In this document: positions 1 to 9,602 of the stretch, one piece after another
Numbering within the stretch: position 1 is the stretch's first letter
Layout of the letters: each line of letters starts with the position of its first letter
NCBI RefSeq assembly: GCF_022952855.1
Contig: NZ_JALJDX010000217.1
Coordinates: forward strand, 1-64,000
DNA length: 64,000 nucleotides
Origin: Pseudomonas sp. RGM2987
GTDB taxonomy: Bacteria > Pseudomonadota > Gammaproteobacteria > Pseudomonadales > Pseudomonadaceae
Direction of reading: 5' to 3'
Position numbers and translations under genes: made by a program
Notes under the pieces: model-generated
The model's database searches: none
The model's input: only the letters and a program-made list of their open reading frames with translations
Told to the model about the DNA's origin: nothing

Positions 1-33
1 CCCGGGCCGCTGCGCGCTGGAGCGCCAGCCCGG

Positions 34-60
34 CCCAGCGGGAGCAAGCTCCCTCGCCAC
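34..60. repeat. REP element (GGGAGCAAGCTCCCTCGCCAC family)
   Basis: One copy of the palindromic repeat whose core is GGGAGCAAGCTCCC followed by TCGCCAC. The same sequence recurs near 1.6, 11.3 and 51.0 kb. It lies just downstream of the mtlE stop codon. A GC-rich inverted repeat (CCGGGC at 2-7 with GCCCGG at 28-33) adjoins it, so the two may form one structured 3' region behind mtlE. Confidence 0.85.
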
Positions 61-78
61 AAGTGGACAGTTCAGACC

Positions 79-1389
79 TTATTTTGGATACCCGGCGCGC
101 TTCATCTCGCGCTCGGTGGTGGACTGCGCGGCGGCCAGGGCTTGGTCCACGGTCTGCTGGCCGGTCAGCGCCCCCGAAAAGAACTTGCCCACCTGGGTGC
201 CGATGGCCTGGAATTCAGGGATAGTCACCAACTGGATACCGATGTATGGCACTGGTTTGAGGGTCGGTGCTTTCGGGTCGGCGACTTTCAGCGACTCCAG
301 CGTCACCTTGGCAAACGGCGCGGCCTTCATGTACTCGTCGCTGTAGGTCGAGGTGCGGGTGCCTGGCGGTACGTTGGCGATGCCGTCGGTCTTGGCGACC
401 AGTTGGCTGTATTCCTTGGAAGTGGCCCAGGTGGTGAAGACCTTGGCGGCGTCCTTGGCTTTCGAACTGGTGGGGATCGCCAGCGACCAGGAATACATCC
501 ACGAGGTGCCCTTGTCGGTTTTCTCGTGGGGGGCGAAGGTGAAGCCGACATGGTCGGCGACTTTGCTCTGGGTCTTGTCGGTCACGAACGAGCCGGCGAC
601 GCTGGCGTCGACCCAGATCGCGCACTTACCGCTGTTGAACAGCGCCAGGTTTTCGTTGAAACCGTTGCTGGACGCGCCTGGCGGGCCGGATTTCTTCATA
701 TTGCTGACGTAGAAATTCAGCGCATCTTTCCACTCAGGCCCATTGAATTGTGGTTGCCACTTTTCATCGAACCAGCGCGCGCCATAACCGTTGGCGAGGG
801 TGGTGATCAGCGCCATGTTCTCGCCCCAGCCGGCTTTGCCCCGCAGGCACAGGCCGTACTGCTCCTTGGACTTGTCGGTGAGTTTCTCCGCGAACTCGCC
901 GATCTGGGCCCAGGTCGGGTGTTCGGGCATGCTCAGCCCGGCGTCCTTGAACAGGTCGGTGCGGTAATAGGTGATCGAGCTTTCGGCATAGAACGGCAGG
1001 GCGTACAGCGAGTCCTTGACGGACAAGCCGTCCCGCACTGAAGCAAATACGTCATCCAGGTCGTAGGAGGCTGGCAGGTCTTTCATTGGCTCCAGCCAGC
1101 CCTTGGCGCCCCAGAGTGCAGCTTCGTACATGCCAATGGTCAATACGTCGAACTGCCCGCCCTGGGTGGCGATGTCCGTGGTCAGGCGTTGCCGCAGCAC
1201 GTTTTCTTCAAGCACCACCCAGTTCAGCTTGATGTCCGGATGCTCGGTCTCGAAGGTTTTCGAGAGCTTTTGCATGCGGATCATGTCGCTGTTGTTGACG
1301 GTGGCAATGGTCAGGGTCTGCGCGCCGAAACTGACGCTGCTGAGGGTCATGCAGGTGGAGACAAGCAGAGCTTTTACCGAAGGTTTCAT
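79..1389 (-). CDS. mtlE: Mannitol/sorbitol ABC transporter substrate-binding protein
   Basis: Periplasmic polyol-binding protein of 436 residues that would deliver mannitol, sorbitol or arabitol to a MalFGK-type importer. The N-terminus (residues 1-22, ending SFG-A) is a Sec signal peptide with a short basic n-region and a hydrophobic core. The mature part has the layout of bacterial extracellular solute-binding family 1, with conserved stretches such as FDVLTIGMYE, LPFYAESSITYYR and WMYSWSLAIP. The ATG is preceded by GGAG at a good distance. In fluorescent pseudomonads mtlE opens the mtlEFGKDYZ operon downstream of mtlR. The other transporter and dehydrogenase genes would lie to the left, outside the window. 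The family is clear; the sugar specificity rests on similarity and on the mtlR neighbour. Confidence 0.88.
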   Translation of the reverse strand: MKPSVKALLVSTCMTLSSVSFGAQTLTIATVNNSDMIRMQKLSKTFETEHPDIKLNWVVLEENVLRQRLTTDIATQGGQFDVLTIGMYEAALWGAKGWLEPMKDLPASYDLDDVFASVRDGLSVKDSLYALPFYAESSITYYRTDLFKDAGLSMPEHPTWAQIGEFAEKLTDKSKEQYGLCLRGKAGWGENMALITTLANGYGARWFDEKWQPQFNGPEWKDALNFYVSNMKKSGPPGASSNGFNENLALFNSGKCAIWVDASVAGSFVTDKTQSKVADHVGFTFAPHEKTDKGTSWMYSWSLAIPTSSKAKDAAKVFTTWATSKEYSQLVAKTDGIANVPPGTRTSTYSDEYMKAAPFAKVTLESLKVADPKAPTLKPVPYIGIQLVTIPEFQAIGTQVGKFFSGALTGQQTVDQALAAAQSTTEREMKRAGYPK

Positions 1390-1725
1390 CGCGCACTCCT
1401 TTTCCGCGCCGGTAGGCTACAGAAGGACAGTTATTGTTTTTGTGTCTTCCGGATGAAGGGAAGAATGTGCGCTGATTACAGCCCTCTATGGACGGCGTGA
1501 CAAATCATCCGTCGCACTTGTGCTGATACTTTTTTGCACTGAGCTGAGCGGTGTACCCCCTGGGGCGAGGGAGCTTGCTCCCGCTCGGGTGCATAGCAGC
1601 CGCAAAAAAATGGGGCCGCTTCGCAGCCCAGCGGGAGCAAGCTCCCTCGCCACCGGGGATTTTCGTTTATCTGAGAGGGCAAGCTGTTCCCACAAAAAAA
1701 CTGCGGTAGGGATGACTCAGGAGTA
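1390..1725. other. Intergenic region mtlR-mtlE (336 bp) with promoter space and a REPIN
   Basis: No credible gene lies here. The half next to mtlE should hold the MtlR-dependent promoter, but I see no convincing -35/-10 pair. The half next to mtlR is occupied by a pair of inverted REP elements. Short frames overlapping this stretch are read-throughs of the repeat. Confidence 0.7.
1561..1653. repeat. REPIN: two inverted REP copies
   Basis: A GCGAGGGAGCTTGCTCCCGC copy (from 1561) and its reverse complement (ending 1653) are separated by about 40 bp containing a run of seven A. Together they can fold into one long hairpin. This is the usual head-to-head REP doublet of P. fluorescens, placed in the mtlR-mtlE gap. 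Confidence 0.88.
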
Positions 1726-2631
1726 TCAACCCTGGTTCTGCTCGGTCAGGCGCTGCACCGCCAGCCGGCGGTAGTGGGAAGGGGTCATGCCTTTGAGCTG
1801 TTGGAAGCGACGGTTGAAGTTGGAAATATTGTTGAAACCCGATTCAAAGCACACGTCCGTCACCGGTTTATCCCCGTCGGCCAGCAGTTCGCAGGACTTG
1901 CTGATGCGCAGGCGATTGACGAATTCGATGAAGCAGCGGCCGGTGGCCTGCTTGAACACCCGGCTGAAATAGGTGGGTTTCATGCCCAGGTGCTCGGCGA
2001 CTTCTTCCAGGGACAGCTCTCGGGCGTAGTGGGCGAAGATGTAATCCACGGCGCGGTTGGTGCGGTCGATGCTGTGCTCATCGGTCGATTGCGTGGATGT
2101 GGCACCGGACAGCAACTGATAGTCATCGCTGGCGGCGAGCAGTTCCATCAGGATGAAAAAGTATCCCAGGCGGCTCATGCCCTGGGAGTCGGCGATGCGT
2201 TGCATCAGGATCGTTGCCTGGCGAATGGTGCGTTTGCAGCGAAACTCGATGCCGTACCGCGCCCGTTCAAGCAGTGGCGCGACGGACTTGAGTTCGGCAA
2301 ACACCTGATGGCCGTTGTCGAACAACTCATCGGTGAAGTTCACCAGCATGTCACGCTTGGGCACCACCTCGTCCTCGGCCACCTGGCTGATCCAGTTGTG
2401 GGGCAGGTTGGGCCCGGTGAGGAACAGTGTCTGGGGATAGAAGTTGCCGATGTAATCGCCGATAAATACCTTGCCGGAGCTGGCGGTGATCAGGTGCAGC
2501 TCGTATTCCTTGTGGAAATGCCAGCGCACCAGCGGGCACGGGAAGCCATGCTGACGGTAAATGATGGACAGGCCGTTGTGGTCATCCATCAACTCATAGG
2601 AAGGGTCGGTGACTCTGGCGGTTCGGGTCAT
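1726..2631 (-). CDS. mtlR: AraC-family transcriptional activator MtlR
   Basis: Regulator of 301 residues. The N-terminal cupin-like ligand-binding part contains VRWHFHKEYELHLI. The C-terminal AraC double helix-turn-helix (about the last 100 residues) has LSLEEVAEHLGMKPTYFSRVF and the signature GFNNISNFNRRFQQLKGMTP. It is expected to activate the polyol transport operon that begins immediately downstream with mtlE. The frame stays open further upstream, but those codons would overlap the end of the glycosyltransferase gene and do not resemble the family N-terminus. The ATG at 2631 gives MTRTARVTDPSYEL, as expected, although no strong ribosome binding site precedes it. Confidence 0.88.
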   Translation of the reverse strand: MTRTARVTDPSYELMDDHNGLSIIYRQHGFPCPLVRWHFHKEYELHLITASSGKVFIGDYIGNFYPQTLFLTGPNLPHNWISQVAEDEVVPKRDMLVNFTDELFDNGHQVFAELKSVAPLLERARYGIEFRCKRTIRQATILMQRIADSQGMSRLGYFFILMELLAASDDYQLLSGATSTQSTDEHSIDRTNRAVDYIFAHYARELSLEEVAEHLGMKPTYFSRVFKQATGRCFIEFVNRLRISKSCELLADGDKPVTDVCFESGFNNISNFNRRFQQLKGMTPSHYRRLAVQRLTEQNQG

Positions 2632-2714
2632 GGGACTGGCACTTTTATTGTTATTGCCGCTGGATAATGCCCCCTTCACCGGTCCGTTGCCAGCCCGGAC
2701 GGCCGGTCGGCACT

Positions 2715-4007
2715 CTAGTGGTTGCGATTCTTTTCTTCGATCCATTGGGACATGTACTGGGTGCTCTTGTGCTGGTGGTGGCGCAGCATGCTGCCGGTGA
2801 AGTTATCCCGACGGTGGCGTGCAAGGTCCGCGCGGCAGGCATTGATGCTCTCGATTAGCGCCGGCCCGTGCACTTGCTGCCGATAGCGCTTGGCGAGCAG
2901 GGCAAGGCCGGCGTCCCGGGCCTGGGTCCAGCGCGCCGGGTCGCTGTACAACTGCACTGCCGCGTGGGCGATACCCTCGGCGCTCTGGGCAATCGATCCA
3001 GGCCAGGGCATGTCGCCGTGCATCGCCTCGGCGCCGACCGGGGTGGTGACGTTCGGTGTGCCGCAGAGCATGGCATCGATCAGTTTGCCCTTGATACCAG
3101 CCCCGAAACGCAGCGGCGCCAGGCAGATGCGCGCCGCCGACATGACCTGCAAGGCGTCTTCGGCCCAGTTCATGATGTGAAAGCCCTGGGCCGGGTTGTG
3201 CAGGGCGGCGGCCTTGGGCGGGGTGTAGGCACCGTATAAATGCAGTTGCGCGCCGGGCAGTTGCTGGCGGATCAGCGGCCACACGGCATTTTTCATCCAG
3301 AGCACGGCGTCCCAGTTCGGCGCATGGCGGAAGTTGCCGATGCTCAGGAAATGCGCCCGGTCTTCGAACGGTACGAGCGGTTCGCTGGGCAACTCCAGCA
3401 TCAATGGGCACCAGTGCAACAGTCGGCGGGGCAGATTGAAGTGCTCCACCAGCAGCTCGATTTCCACCTGCGAGACCATCAGGTTCAGGTCGCAGCGGTA
3501 CAACGCGGCGATTTCGCGCTTGGCCAGATCGGTGTCGGCCATCAGTTCGAACTCCTCGCGCAGGGCCGGGGCAAACAGGTCGCTGAAATCCTGGGAGGCG
3601 TCATCGGCCTTGAGCCGCTCCTTCAGGCGCTGATGCCGGGCGTGACGCAGGCTTTGCAGGTCGGAGGTCTCCAGCACACGCAACGCATCGGGGCAGTGTT
3701 TCTCGACACGCCAGCCGAACTGCTCTTCCATCATGAATTGATCGAACAGCACGATATCTGGTGCCAGCGCCTGGATGAATGCGTCGAAACTGCTGCTGTT
3801 GAGTTCGATCGGCACCTCACGGATGCCCAGCGCAGCGAGGTTGGCGCGGTGCTCGCCGAAGCCTGCCGGGCTGCTGAAGGTAATGTCCCAGCCTTCGCCG
3901 AGGAAGGCTTCGAGGATCTGCATGACATGACCGCTGGCTGCGGATGAGCGCGGCTCGGGCCAGACATAGCCGATGACCAGGACCTTGGTGGCAGTGGGGT
4001 GACGCAT
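2715..4007 (-). CDS. Glycosyltransferase, GT4-like (group 1)
   Basis: Cytoplasmic protein of 430 residues. The N-terminal Rossmann half begins TKVLVIGYVWPEPRSSAASGH, typical of retaining GT-B enzymes. The C-terminal nucleotide-sugar half contains FLSIGNFRHAPNWDAVLWM and LAPLRFGAGIKGKLIDAMLCG...NVTTPVGAEAM, where the family donor-binding G-x-K and downstream acidic/Gly residues lie. It probably transfers a sugar to a surface polysaccharide or glycoconjugate; donor and acceptor are unknown. It lies 83 bp upstream of mtlR on the same strand, with no sign of functional linkage. The final 30 residues are unusually rich in His, Gln and Lys. Confidence 0.75.
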   Translation of the reverse strand: MRHPTATKVLVIGYVWPEPRSSAASGHVMQILEAFLGEGWDITFSSPAGFGEHRANLAALGIREVPIELNSSSFDAFIQALAPDIVLFDQFMMEEQFGWRVEKHCPDALRVLETSDLQSLRHARHQRLKERLKADDASQDFSDLFAPALREEFELMADTDLAKREIAALYRCDLNLMVSQVEIELLVEHFNLPRRLLHWCPLMLELPSEPLVPFEDRAHFLSIGNFRHAPNWDAVLWMKNAVWPLIRQQLPGAQLHLYGAYTPPKAAALHNPAQGFHIMNWAEDALQVMSAARICLAPLRFGAGIKGKLIDAMLCGTPNVTTPVGAEAMHGDMPWPGSIAQSAEGIAHAAVQLYSDPARWTQARDAGLALLAKRYRQQVHGPALIESINACRADLARHRRDNFTGSMLRHHQHKSTQYMSQWIEEKNRNH

Positions 4008-4083
4008 GAGCGGGCATTCCTGGGAGCGAATCAGGCGCAGTCGGCGCGCGGGGCGCCGATAGTGACCAACAATTCGATCCGGC

Positions 4084-4455
4084 TCAAGGAAGAATGCGTT
4101 TGACCTTGTCGCGCAGCTGATCGATGGAAAATGGCTTGCCGATCACCGCCATGCCTTCCGGCACATCGATGCTCTCGGCGTAACCGCTGGCAAACAGGAT
4201 GGGCAGCCCGGGCCGCACCAGCCGCGCCTGCTTTGCCAGCTCACGGCCGTCCATCACCGGCAGGCCGACGTCCGTCATCATCAGGGCAATGGATTGCGCG
4301 TCGTCGCGCAAAAACGCCAGCGCCTGCTCGCAACCGTCCGCCTCCAGCACCTGGTATTCCAGTTCTTCGAGTACGTCGACGATCAGCATTCGCACGATGT
4401 CGTCGTCCTCGACGACCAGAATGGTGGGTTGGACGGTGGGCGCTGGGGTGGACAT
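4084..4455 (-). CDS. Single-domain response regulator
   Basis: Receiver-only protein of about 123 residues starting MSTPAPTVQPTILVVEDDD. It has the acidic pocket EDDD, the phospho-acceptor Asp in MMTDVGLPVMDG, a Ser in LFASGYAES and the conserved Lys in VIGKPFS, so it should be phosphorylatable. There is no output domain; it may act by protein contact or as a phosphate sink for the hybrid kinases transcribed divergently. ATG at 4464 (three codons upstream) is possible, but its GAGA would sit too close. The ATG chosen has that purine stretch about nine bases upstream. Confidence 0.82.
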   Translation of the reverse strand: MSTPAPTVQPTILVVEDDDIVRMLIVDVLEELEYQVLEADGCEQALAFLRDDAQSIALMMTDVGLPVMDGRELAKQARLVRPGLPILFASGYAESIDVPEGMAVIGKPFSIDQLRDKVKRILP

Positions 4456-4714
4456 AGTCGGCATTCTCAAAAATTGAAATCGGGAAGAGCGTAAATAAAA
4501 ACGGCCTCCTGCATCAGTAAGTAGCGAGGCGGCACAAGTTCCCGAGGTTGTACAAGAAAGGATCTATAGTACAAGAGCTGACAAGGATAGTCGCTTCCTT
4601 GCGACACGGCAGTGCGCTGTGGGATTTGTGCCTTTACCTCGTCAGAAATGTGGATCCAACCGGCATTTTTCGGGCAAACTCCACGGTTTTCAACTGTCCA
4701 CCAAGGCCTATTCC

Positions 4715-7700
4715 ATGACTCCTTCGTCTACGGTTGACGAGCATAGCTTTCGCAAGCTCCTGAGCCGCAACATCAGCCTGCCGCTGGGCATAGGTGCCCT
4801 CAGCGCGGTGTTTTTCATCGTGTTGATCACTTATCTGCTGTCGGTGATCCAATGGGTCGGGCATACCGACCGGGTGATCAATAATGCCAACGAAGCGCTG
4901 AAGTTGAGCGTGGACCTGGAAACCGGTATGCGTGGCTACCTGCTCAGCGGCGACGAGCACTTCCTTGACCCCTATGAAGTCGCCAAGCCACGCATCGCCG
5001 TTGCGCTGGATACATTGTTGGAATTGACAGCCGACAACCCCGTCCAGACCGACCGACTGCGCAAGGTGCAGGCGCTCCAGCAGGAGTGGGCCACGTACGC
5101 GCAAAGCATGATTGACCTGCAACGGGCCAGCGGCGACTACAAGGGTGCGATCAAGGCCGGGCGAGGCAAGCGCTTGACCGACGAGATCCGTAAAACCTTC
5201 GAGGATATCGTCGAGACTGAACAGCATCTGCGCGTGGCCCGCAACGAAGAGGTACGCGCTACCACAGTCTGGAGCATTGCCCTGTACCTGCTGTTTGTCG
5301 CCGTCGTCAGCGGGCTGCTGGCCTATATCGGTCGCCGGGATCTGTTGAACCTGTCCAACAGCTATGGCGCCACCCTCAGGAAACAGCGGCAAAGCGCTGA
5401 GCACCTGGAGAAGCAAGCCTGGCTGCGCAATGGCCAGACTCAGTTGGCCGAGCAGGTGCTGGGGCAACTGACCCTGAACCTGCTGGGGCGCAACATCCTG
5501 CTGTTCTGCGCCCAATACATGGGTTCTGTCGTGGCCGCATTGTATGCGCGCGAAGAAAACGGTGTGCTCAGGCGCGTCGCCACTTACGGTATGTCCCAGG
5601 AGGACGACGAACAGCATCAATCGATCCTCGACGGTGAAGGCATTGCCGGCCAGGCCGTCAAACAAGGCCGGCTCATCCGCCTGGACGAAGTGCCCGACGA
5701 CTATCTGAAAGTCAGCTCAGGCCTCGGCCAGGGCTCACCCAACAGCGTGGTGGTGGTACCCACTCGCGACGACGACCGGATCAATGGCGTCATCGAGCTG
5801 GGTTTCCTGCGGCCGTTGACCGAGCGCGACATCGAGCTGCTGGAACTGGTGGCCGGCAACATCGGCACGTCCATCGAAGTGGCCCGTTATCGTCAGCGCT
5901 TGCAGGAAGTACTGACCGAAACCCAGCAGTTGAATGAAGAGCTGCAAGTCCAGCAGGAAGAGCTCAAGACCGCCAACGAGGAGCTGGAGGAGCAGTCGCG
6001 CATTCTCAAGGAGTCCCAGGCCCATCTGGAAACCCAGCAACAGGAGCTGGAGCAGACCAACGAACAACTGGCCGAGCAGCGCGACGCCATGGATCAGAAG
6101 AACAGCGAGCTGAACCTGGCCCAGATCCAGTTGCAAGAGCGTGCTGAAGAGCTGCAACGTTCGAGCAAGTACAAGTCCGAGTTCCTGGCGAACATGTCCC
6201 ATGAACTGCGCACGCCGCTCAACAGTTCGTTGATCCTGTCCAAGCTGCTGGCGGAAAATCCGCAGCAGAATCTCAGCGAGGAGCAGGTCAAGTTCGCCGA
6301 GTCGATCTACTCCGCCGGCAATGACCTGCTGAACCTGATCAATGACATCCTGGACATTTCCAAGGTCGAGGCCGGCAAGCTGGAAGTGCGCCCGGAGAAC
6401 ACCAGCGTGCAGCGCCTGGTGGAGGGTCTGCGGGACATGTTCACGCCGCTGGCTACCGACAAGGGCCTGAGTTTCGAGGTGCAGGTGCTGCCGGACGCAC
6501 CGTCGATGCTGTATACCGATCGCCAACGCCTGGAGCAGGTGATCAAGAACCTGCTGTCCAACGCCCTGAAATTTACCGAGCAAGGCGGCGTCAGCCTGTC
6601 GGTAGCCGGTCAGCCCGGCGCGGGCATCGCGTTCATGGTGCGTGACTCGGGGATCGGCATCGCTGCCGATCAGCAGCAGAGCATCTTCGAAGCCTTCCGC
6701 CAGGCCGATGGAACCACCAACCGCCGTTATGGCGGTACGGGCCTGGGGCTGTCGATCTCCCGCGACCTGGCCACGTTGCTGGGCGGCTCGATCTCGGTCT
6801 CCAGCGAACCGGGGCAGGGCAGTGTGTTTACCCTGGTGCTGCCTGAACGCTACGTCGAGCCGGGAGATACGCCGGTAGCGCCAAGAACCTTCACCCCGAC
6901 GGCGACCGCGCCGGCACCGGCTCCGCAGGCACGCGCAACGGCCCTTGCACCGCTGATCGCCGAGGTCGACCTGCCTATTGCCCGGTTCGCCGACGATCGC
7001 GACAAAGCCCCGTTCGACACCCGTTGCATCCTGGTGATCGAAGACGAGCCCAAGTTTGCCCGGATTCTCTTCGACCTGGCCCACGAACTGGGCTACCAAT
7101 GCCTGGTGGCCCACGGTGCCGACGAGGGCTTCGACCTCGCCTCGCAACTGAGCCCCGATGCGATTCTGCTGGACATGCGCCTGCCGGATCACTCCGGCCT
7201 GACGGTACTGCAGCGCCTCAAGGAACAGCCCGAGACGCGGCACATCCCGGTGCATGTGATTTCCGTCGAAGACCGCGTCGAGGCCGCGATGCACATGGGC
7301 GCCATCGGCTATGCGGTCAAGCCTACCACCCGCGAGGAGCTCAAGGAGGTCTTCGCCCGCCTGGAAGCCAAGCTGACACAGAAGGTCAAGCGGGTGCTGC
7401 TGGTGGAAGACGACGATCTGCAGCGTGACAGCATCACCCGGCTGATTGGCGACGACGATATCGAGATCACCGCCGTCGGCCTCGCCCAACAGGCCCTGGA
7501 CCTGCTGCGCACCAATGTCTACGACTGCATGGTCATCGACCTGAAACTGCCGGACATGCTGGGTAACGACCTGCTCAAGCGCATGTCCACCGAAGACATC
7601 TGTTCGTTTCCACCGGTCATCGTCTATACCGGGCGCAACCTGACCCGGGATGAGGAAGCCGATCTGCGCAAGTATTCGCGCTCGATCATCATCAAGGGCG

Positions 7701-8203
7701 CCCGTTCGCCGGAGCGCCTGCTGGACGAGGTCACACTTTTTCTGCACAAAGTCGAATCGCGGTTGTCCCATGAGCGGCAACGGATGCTCAAGACAGCCCG
7801 TAGCCGCGACAAGGTGTTCGAAGGCCGCAAAGTGCTGCTGGTGGATGACGATGTGCGCAACATCTTTGCCCTGACCAGCGCGCTTGAGGCGAAGGGGGCC
7901 GTGGTTGTCATAGGCCGTAACGGTTACGAGGCGATCGATCGCCTGAACGAAGTCGAAGACATAGACCTGGTGCTGATGGACGTCATGATGCCCGAGATGG
8001 ACGGTTTCGAAGCCACCGCACGGATCCGCAAGGACCCGCGCTGGCGCAAGCTGCCGATCATTGCCGTGACGGCCAAGGCCATGAAAGATGACCAGGAACG
8101 TTGTCTGGCCGCTGGCTCCAACGATTACCTGGCCAAGCCGATTGACCTGGATCGCCTGTTTTCGCTGATTCGCGTGTGGTTGCCGAATATGGAAAGAATT
8201 TAG
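4715..8203 (+). CDS. Hybrid sensor histidine kinase (CHASE3-GAF-HisKA-HATPase-REC3)
   Basis: Inner-membrane hybrid kinase of 1162 residues. Order: TM1 (about 22-45), CHASE3 periplasmic sensor (about 45-185, with [14 protein letters not shown]-like motif), TM2 (about 190-210), GAF (about 255-395), a long Gln/Glu-rich coiled coil (about 400-490), HisKA with phospho-His496 in [10 protein letters not shown], an HATPase with DSGIGIA and [10 protein letters not shown], then three receivers with Asp820, Asp942 and Asp1089. The ATG at 4715 is chosen because upstream codons do not resemble a CHASE3 N-terminus. The stop codon overlaps the cheR start by one base, so the signalling genes behind it are translationally coupled. 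Three receivers suggest output to several partners, including the single-domain regulators nearby. Confidence 0.9.
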   Translation: MTPSSTVDEHSFRKLLSRNISLPLGIGALSAVFFIVLITYLLSVIQWVGHTDRVINNANEALKLSVDLETGMRGYLLSGDEHFLDPYEVAKPRIAVALDTLLELTADNPVQTDRLRKVQALQQEWATYAQSMIDLQRASGDYKGAIKAGRGKRLTDEIRKTFEDIVETEQHLRVARNEEVRATTVWSIALYLLFVAVVSGLLAYIGRRDLLNLSNSYGATLRKQRQSAEHLEKQAWLRNGQTQLAEQVLGQLTLNLLGRNILLFCAQYMGSVVAALYAREENGVLRRVATYGMSQEDDEQHQSILDGEGIAGQAVKQGRLIRLDEVPDDYLKVSSGLGQGSPNSVVVVPTRDDDRINGVIELGFLRPLTERDIELLELVAGNIGTSIEVARYRQRLQEVLTETQQLNEELQVQQEELKTANEELEEQSRILKESQAHLETQQQELEQTNEQLAEQRDAMDQKNSELNLAQIQLQERAEELQRSSKYKSEFLANMSHELRTPLNSSLILSKLLAENPQQNLSEEQVKFAESIYSAGNDLLNLINDILDISKVEAGKLEVRPENTSVQRLVEGLRDMFTPLATDKGLSFEVQVLPDAPSMLYTDRQRLEQVIKNLLSNALKFTEQGGVSLSVAGQPGAGIAFMVRDSGIGIAADQQQSIFEAFRQADGTTNRRYGGTGLGLSISRDLATLLGGSISVSSEPGQGSVFTLVLPERYVEPGDTPVAPRTFTPTATAPAPAPQARATALAPLIAEVDLPIARFADDRDKAPFDTRCILVIEDEPKFARILFDLAHELGYQCLVAHGADEGFDLASQLSPDAILLDMRLPDHSGLTVLQRLKEQPETRHIPVHVISVEDRVEAAMHMGAIGYAVKPTTREELKEVFARLEAKLTQKVKRVLLVEDDDLQRDSITRLIGDDDIEITAVGLAQQALDLLRTNVYDCMVIDLKLPDMLGNDLLKRMSTEDICSFPPVIVYTGRNLTRDEEADLRKYSRSIIIKGARSPERLLDEVTLFLHKVESRLSHERQRMLKTARSRDKVFEGRKVLLVDDDVRNIFALTSALEAKGAVVVIGRNGYEAIDRLNEVEDIDLVLMDVMMPEMDGFEATARIRKDPRWRKLPIIAVTAKAMKDDQERCLAAGSNDYLAKPIDLDRLFSLIRVWLPNMERI

Positions 8204-9018
8204 TGGAACGAGACTCTGACATTGAACTTCGGTTGTTGATCGAAGCGATCTACCTCAAGTACAGCTACGATTTTCGCGATTACTCCGGCTCATCGATCAA
8301 GCGCCGGGTGCACCATGCACTGGGCCAGTTCGAATGCAAGACCATCTCGGCGTTGCAGGAGCGGGTGTTGCACGACCCGGGGGCGTTCATGCAGTTGCTG
8401 CAACTGCTGACGATCCCGGTCAGCGAGATGTTTCGCGACCCAACGCACTTCCTCGCGATCCGCGAGGAAGTGGTGCCGCTGCTCAGGACCTACCCCTCGA
8501 TCAAGATCTGGATCGCCGGGTGCAGTACGGGGGAAGAGGTCTACTCGATGGCGATCCTGTTGCGCGAAGAAGGTTTGCTGGACCGTACATTCATCTATGC
8601 CACCGATATCAATCCACGCTCGCTGGAAAAAGCCAAGCAAGGCATCTTTTCATTGGAAAGCGTGCGCACCTATACGCAGAATTACCAGCGTGCCGGAGGC
8701 CGACAGTCGTTTGCCGATTACTACACGGCGGCCTACGATTACGCGATGTTCGACAAAACCCTGTGCAAGAACGTGACCTTCGCCGATCACAGCCTGGCCA
8801 CCGACAGTGTATTTTCAGAAACCCAATTAATTTCATGTCGTAATGTATTGATTTACTTCAATAAAAAACTGCAAGATCGCGCGTTCGGCTTGTTTCATGA
8901 GTCCTTGAGTCATCGCGGTTTCCTGGTGTTGGGCAGTAAGGAGACCCTGGATTTCTCGGCCTACGGCGGGCACTTCGAGCCGTTGGTCAAACAGGAACGG
9001 ATCTATCGCAAGTTATGA
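8203..9018 (+). CDS. cheR: CheR-family protein-glutamate methyltransferase
   Basis: SAM-dependent methyltransferase of 271 residues. An N-terminal helical CheR domain (about 1-75) is followed by the catalytic Rossmann domain with the SAM-binding IWIAGCSTGEEVYS, YATDINPRSLEKAKQGIF, and CRNVLIYFNKKLQ near the end. A GTG start at 8203 overlaps the TAG of the hybrid kinase (TAGTG). No chemoreceptor gene is nearby, so with CheB it probably belongs to a dedicated non-chemotaxis pathway. The methylated substrate is unknown and may be the large kinase or a remote receptor. Confidence 0.88.
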   Translation: MERDSDIELRLLIEAIYLKYSYDFRDYSGSSIKRRVHHALGQFECKTISALQERVLHDPGAFMQLLQLLTIPVSEMFRDPTHFLAIREEVVPLLRTYPSIKIWIAGCSTGEEVYSMAILLREEGLLDRTFIYATDINPRSLEKAKQGIFSLESVRTYTQNYQRAGGRQSFADYYTAAYDYAMFDKTLCKNVTFADHSLATDSVFSETQLISCRNVLIYFNKKLQDRAFGLFHESLSHRGFLVLGSKETLDFSAYGGHFEPLVKQERIYRKL

Positions 9019-9602
9019 ACCAATTGACGGACCGATCCGGCCCTCCCATCGAGGCCATCGTCGTGGGCGCATCCGCCGGCGGCGTCGAAGCGCTGCTCAA
9101 GGTGCTCGGGCACCTGCGCAAGGGCTTCGGCTTGCCGGTCATGGTGGTGCTGCATCTGCCGGACCAGCGCGACAGCCAATTGGCCGAGGTGTTTGGCCAT
9201 CGCCTCGCGGTACCAGTGCTGGAAGCACAGGACAAACTGGATATCGTGCCCGGTACGCTGTACTTCGCCACCCCCGGCTATCACCTGTCGGTGGAGGCCG
9301 ATCGAAGCCTGTCGTTGAGTCTGGAGGAACCGGTGCACCATTCCCGGCCGTCGATTGACGTGCTGTTCGAGTCGGCTGCCGATGTCTACGGGCCAAGCCT
9401 GCTGGCGGTGCTGCTGACCGGTGCCAACTGCGACGGCGCCCGTGGCATGGCGAGGGTCAGGGAACTGGGCGGAACCACAGTGGTCCAGGACCCCGACGAA
9501 GCCCAGGTCTCGACCATGCCTGAAGCGGCATTGGCCCTGCACCAGCCCGACCATATCCTTACTTTGCTAGGCATCGGCCAGTTACTGGCCGGGCTGGAAT
9601 GA
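9015..9602 (+). CDS. cheB: Stand-alone CheB-type methylesterase
   Basis: Protein-glutamate methylesterase of 195 residues consisting only of the catalytic domain. The catalytic triad is visible: Ser20 in VGASAGGVEALL, His47 in MVVLHLPDQ and Asp140 in LLTGANCDGARG. The usual N-terminal receiver is missing, so activity is not controlled by its own phosphorylation. ATGA overlaps link it to cheR before and to the next kinase after, which fixes the start. It should reverse CheR-catalysed methylation of the same unknown target. Confidence 0.87.
   Translation: MNQLTDRSGPPIEAIVVGASAGGVEALLKVLGHLRKGFGLPVMVVLHLPDQRDSQLAEVFGHRLAVPVLEAQDKLDIVPGTLYFATPGYHLSVEADRSLSLSLEEPVHHSRPSIDVLFESAADVYGPSLLAVLLTGANCDGARGMARVRELGGTTVVQDPDEAQVSTMPEAALALHQPDHILTLLGIGQLLAGLE

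Noticed and set aside
2632-2745. N-terminal extension of mtlR by 38 codons
   Set aside because: It would overlap the 3' end of the glycosyltransferase gene and adds residues unlike the MtlR family.
4548-4576. TTGTACAA and a repeated GTACAAG near 4.55 kb as a promoter or operator for the hybrid kinase
   Set aside because: TATAGT could be a -10 box, but no -35 box is at suitable distance and the repeats are short; too weak to report as a feature.
5735-7780. 681-codon open frame antisense to the hybrid kinase
   Set aside because: It mirrors a GC-rich gene with clear kinase and receiver motifs on the other strand. The product has no recognisable domain and a Gln/Val-biased composition typical of shadow frames.
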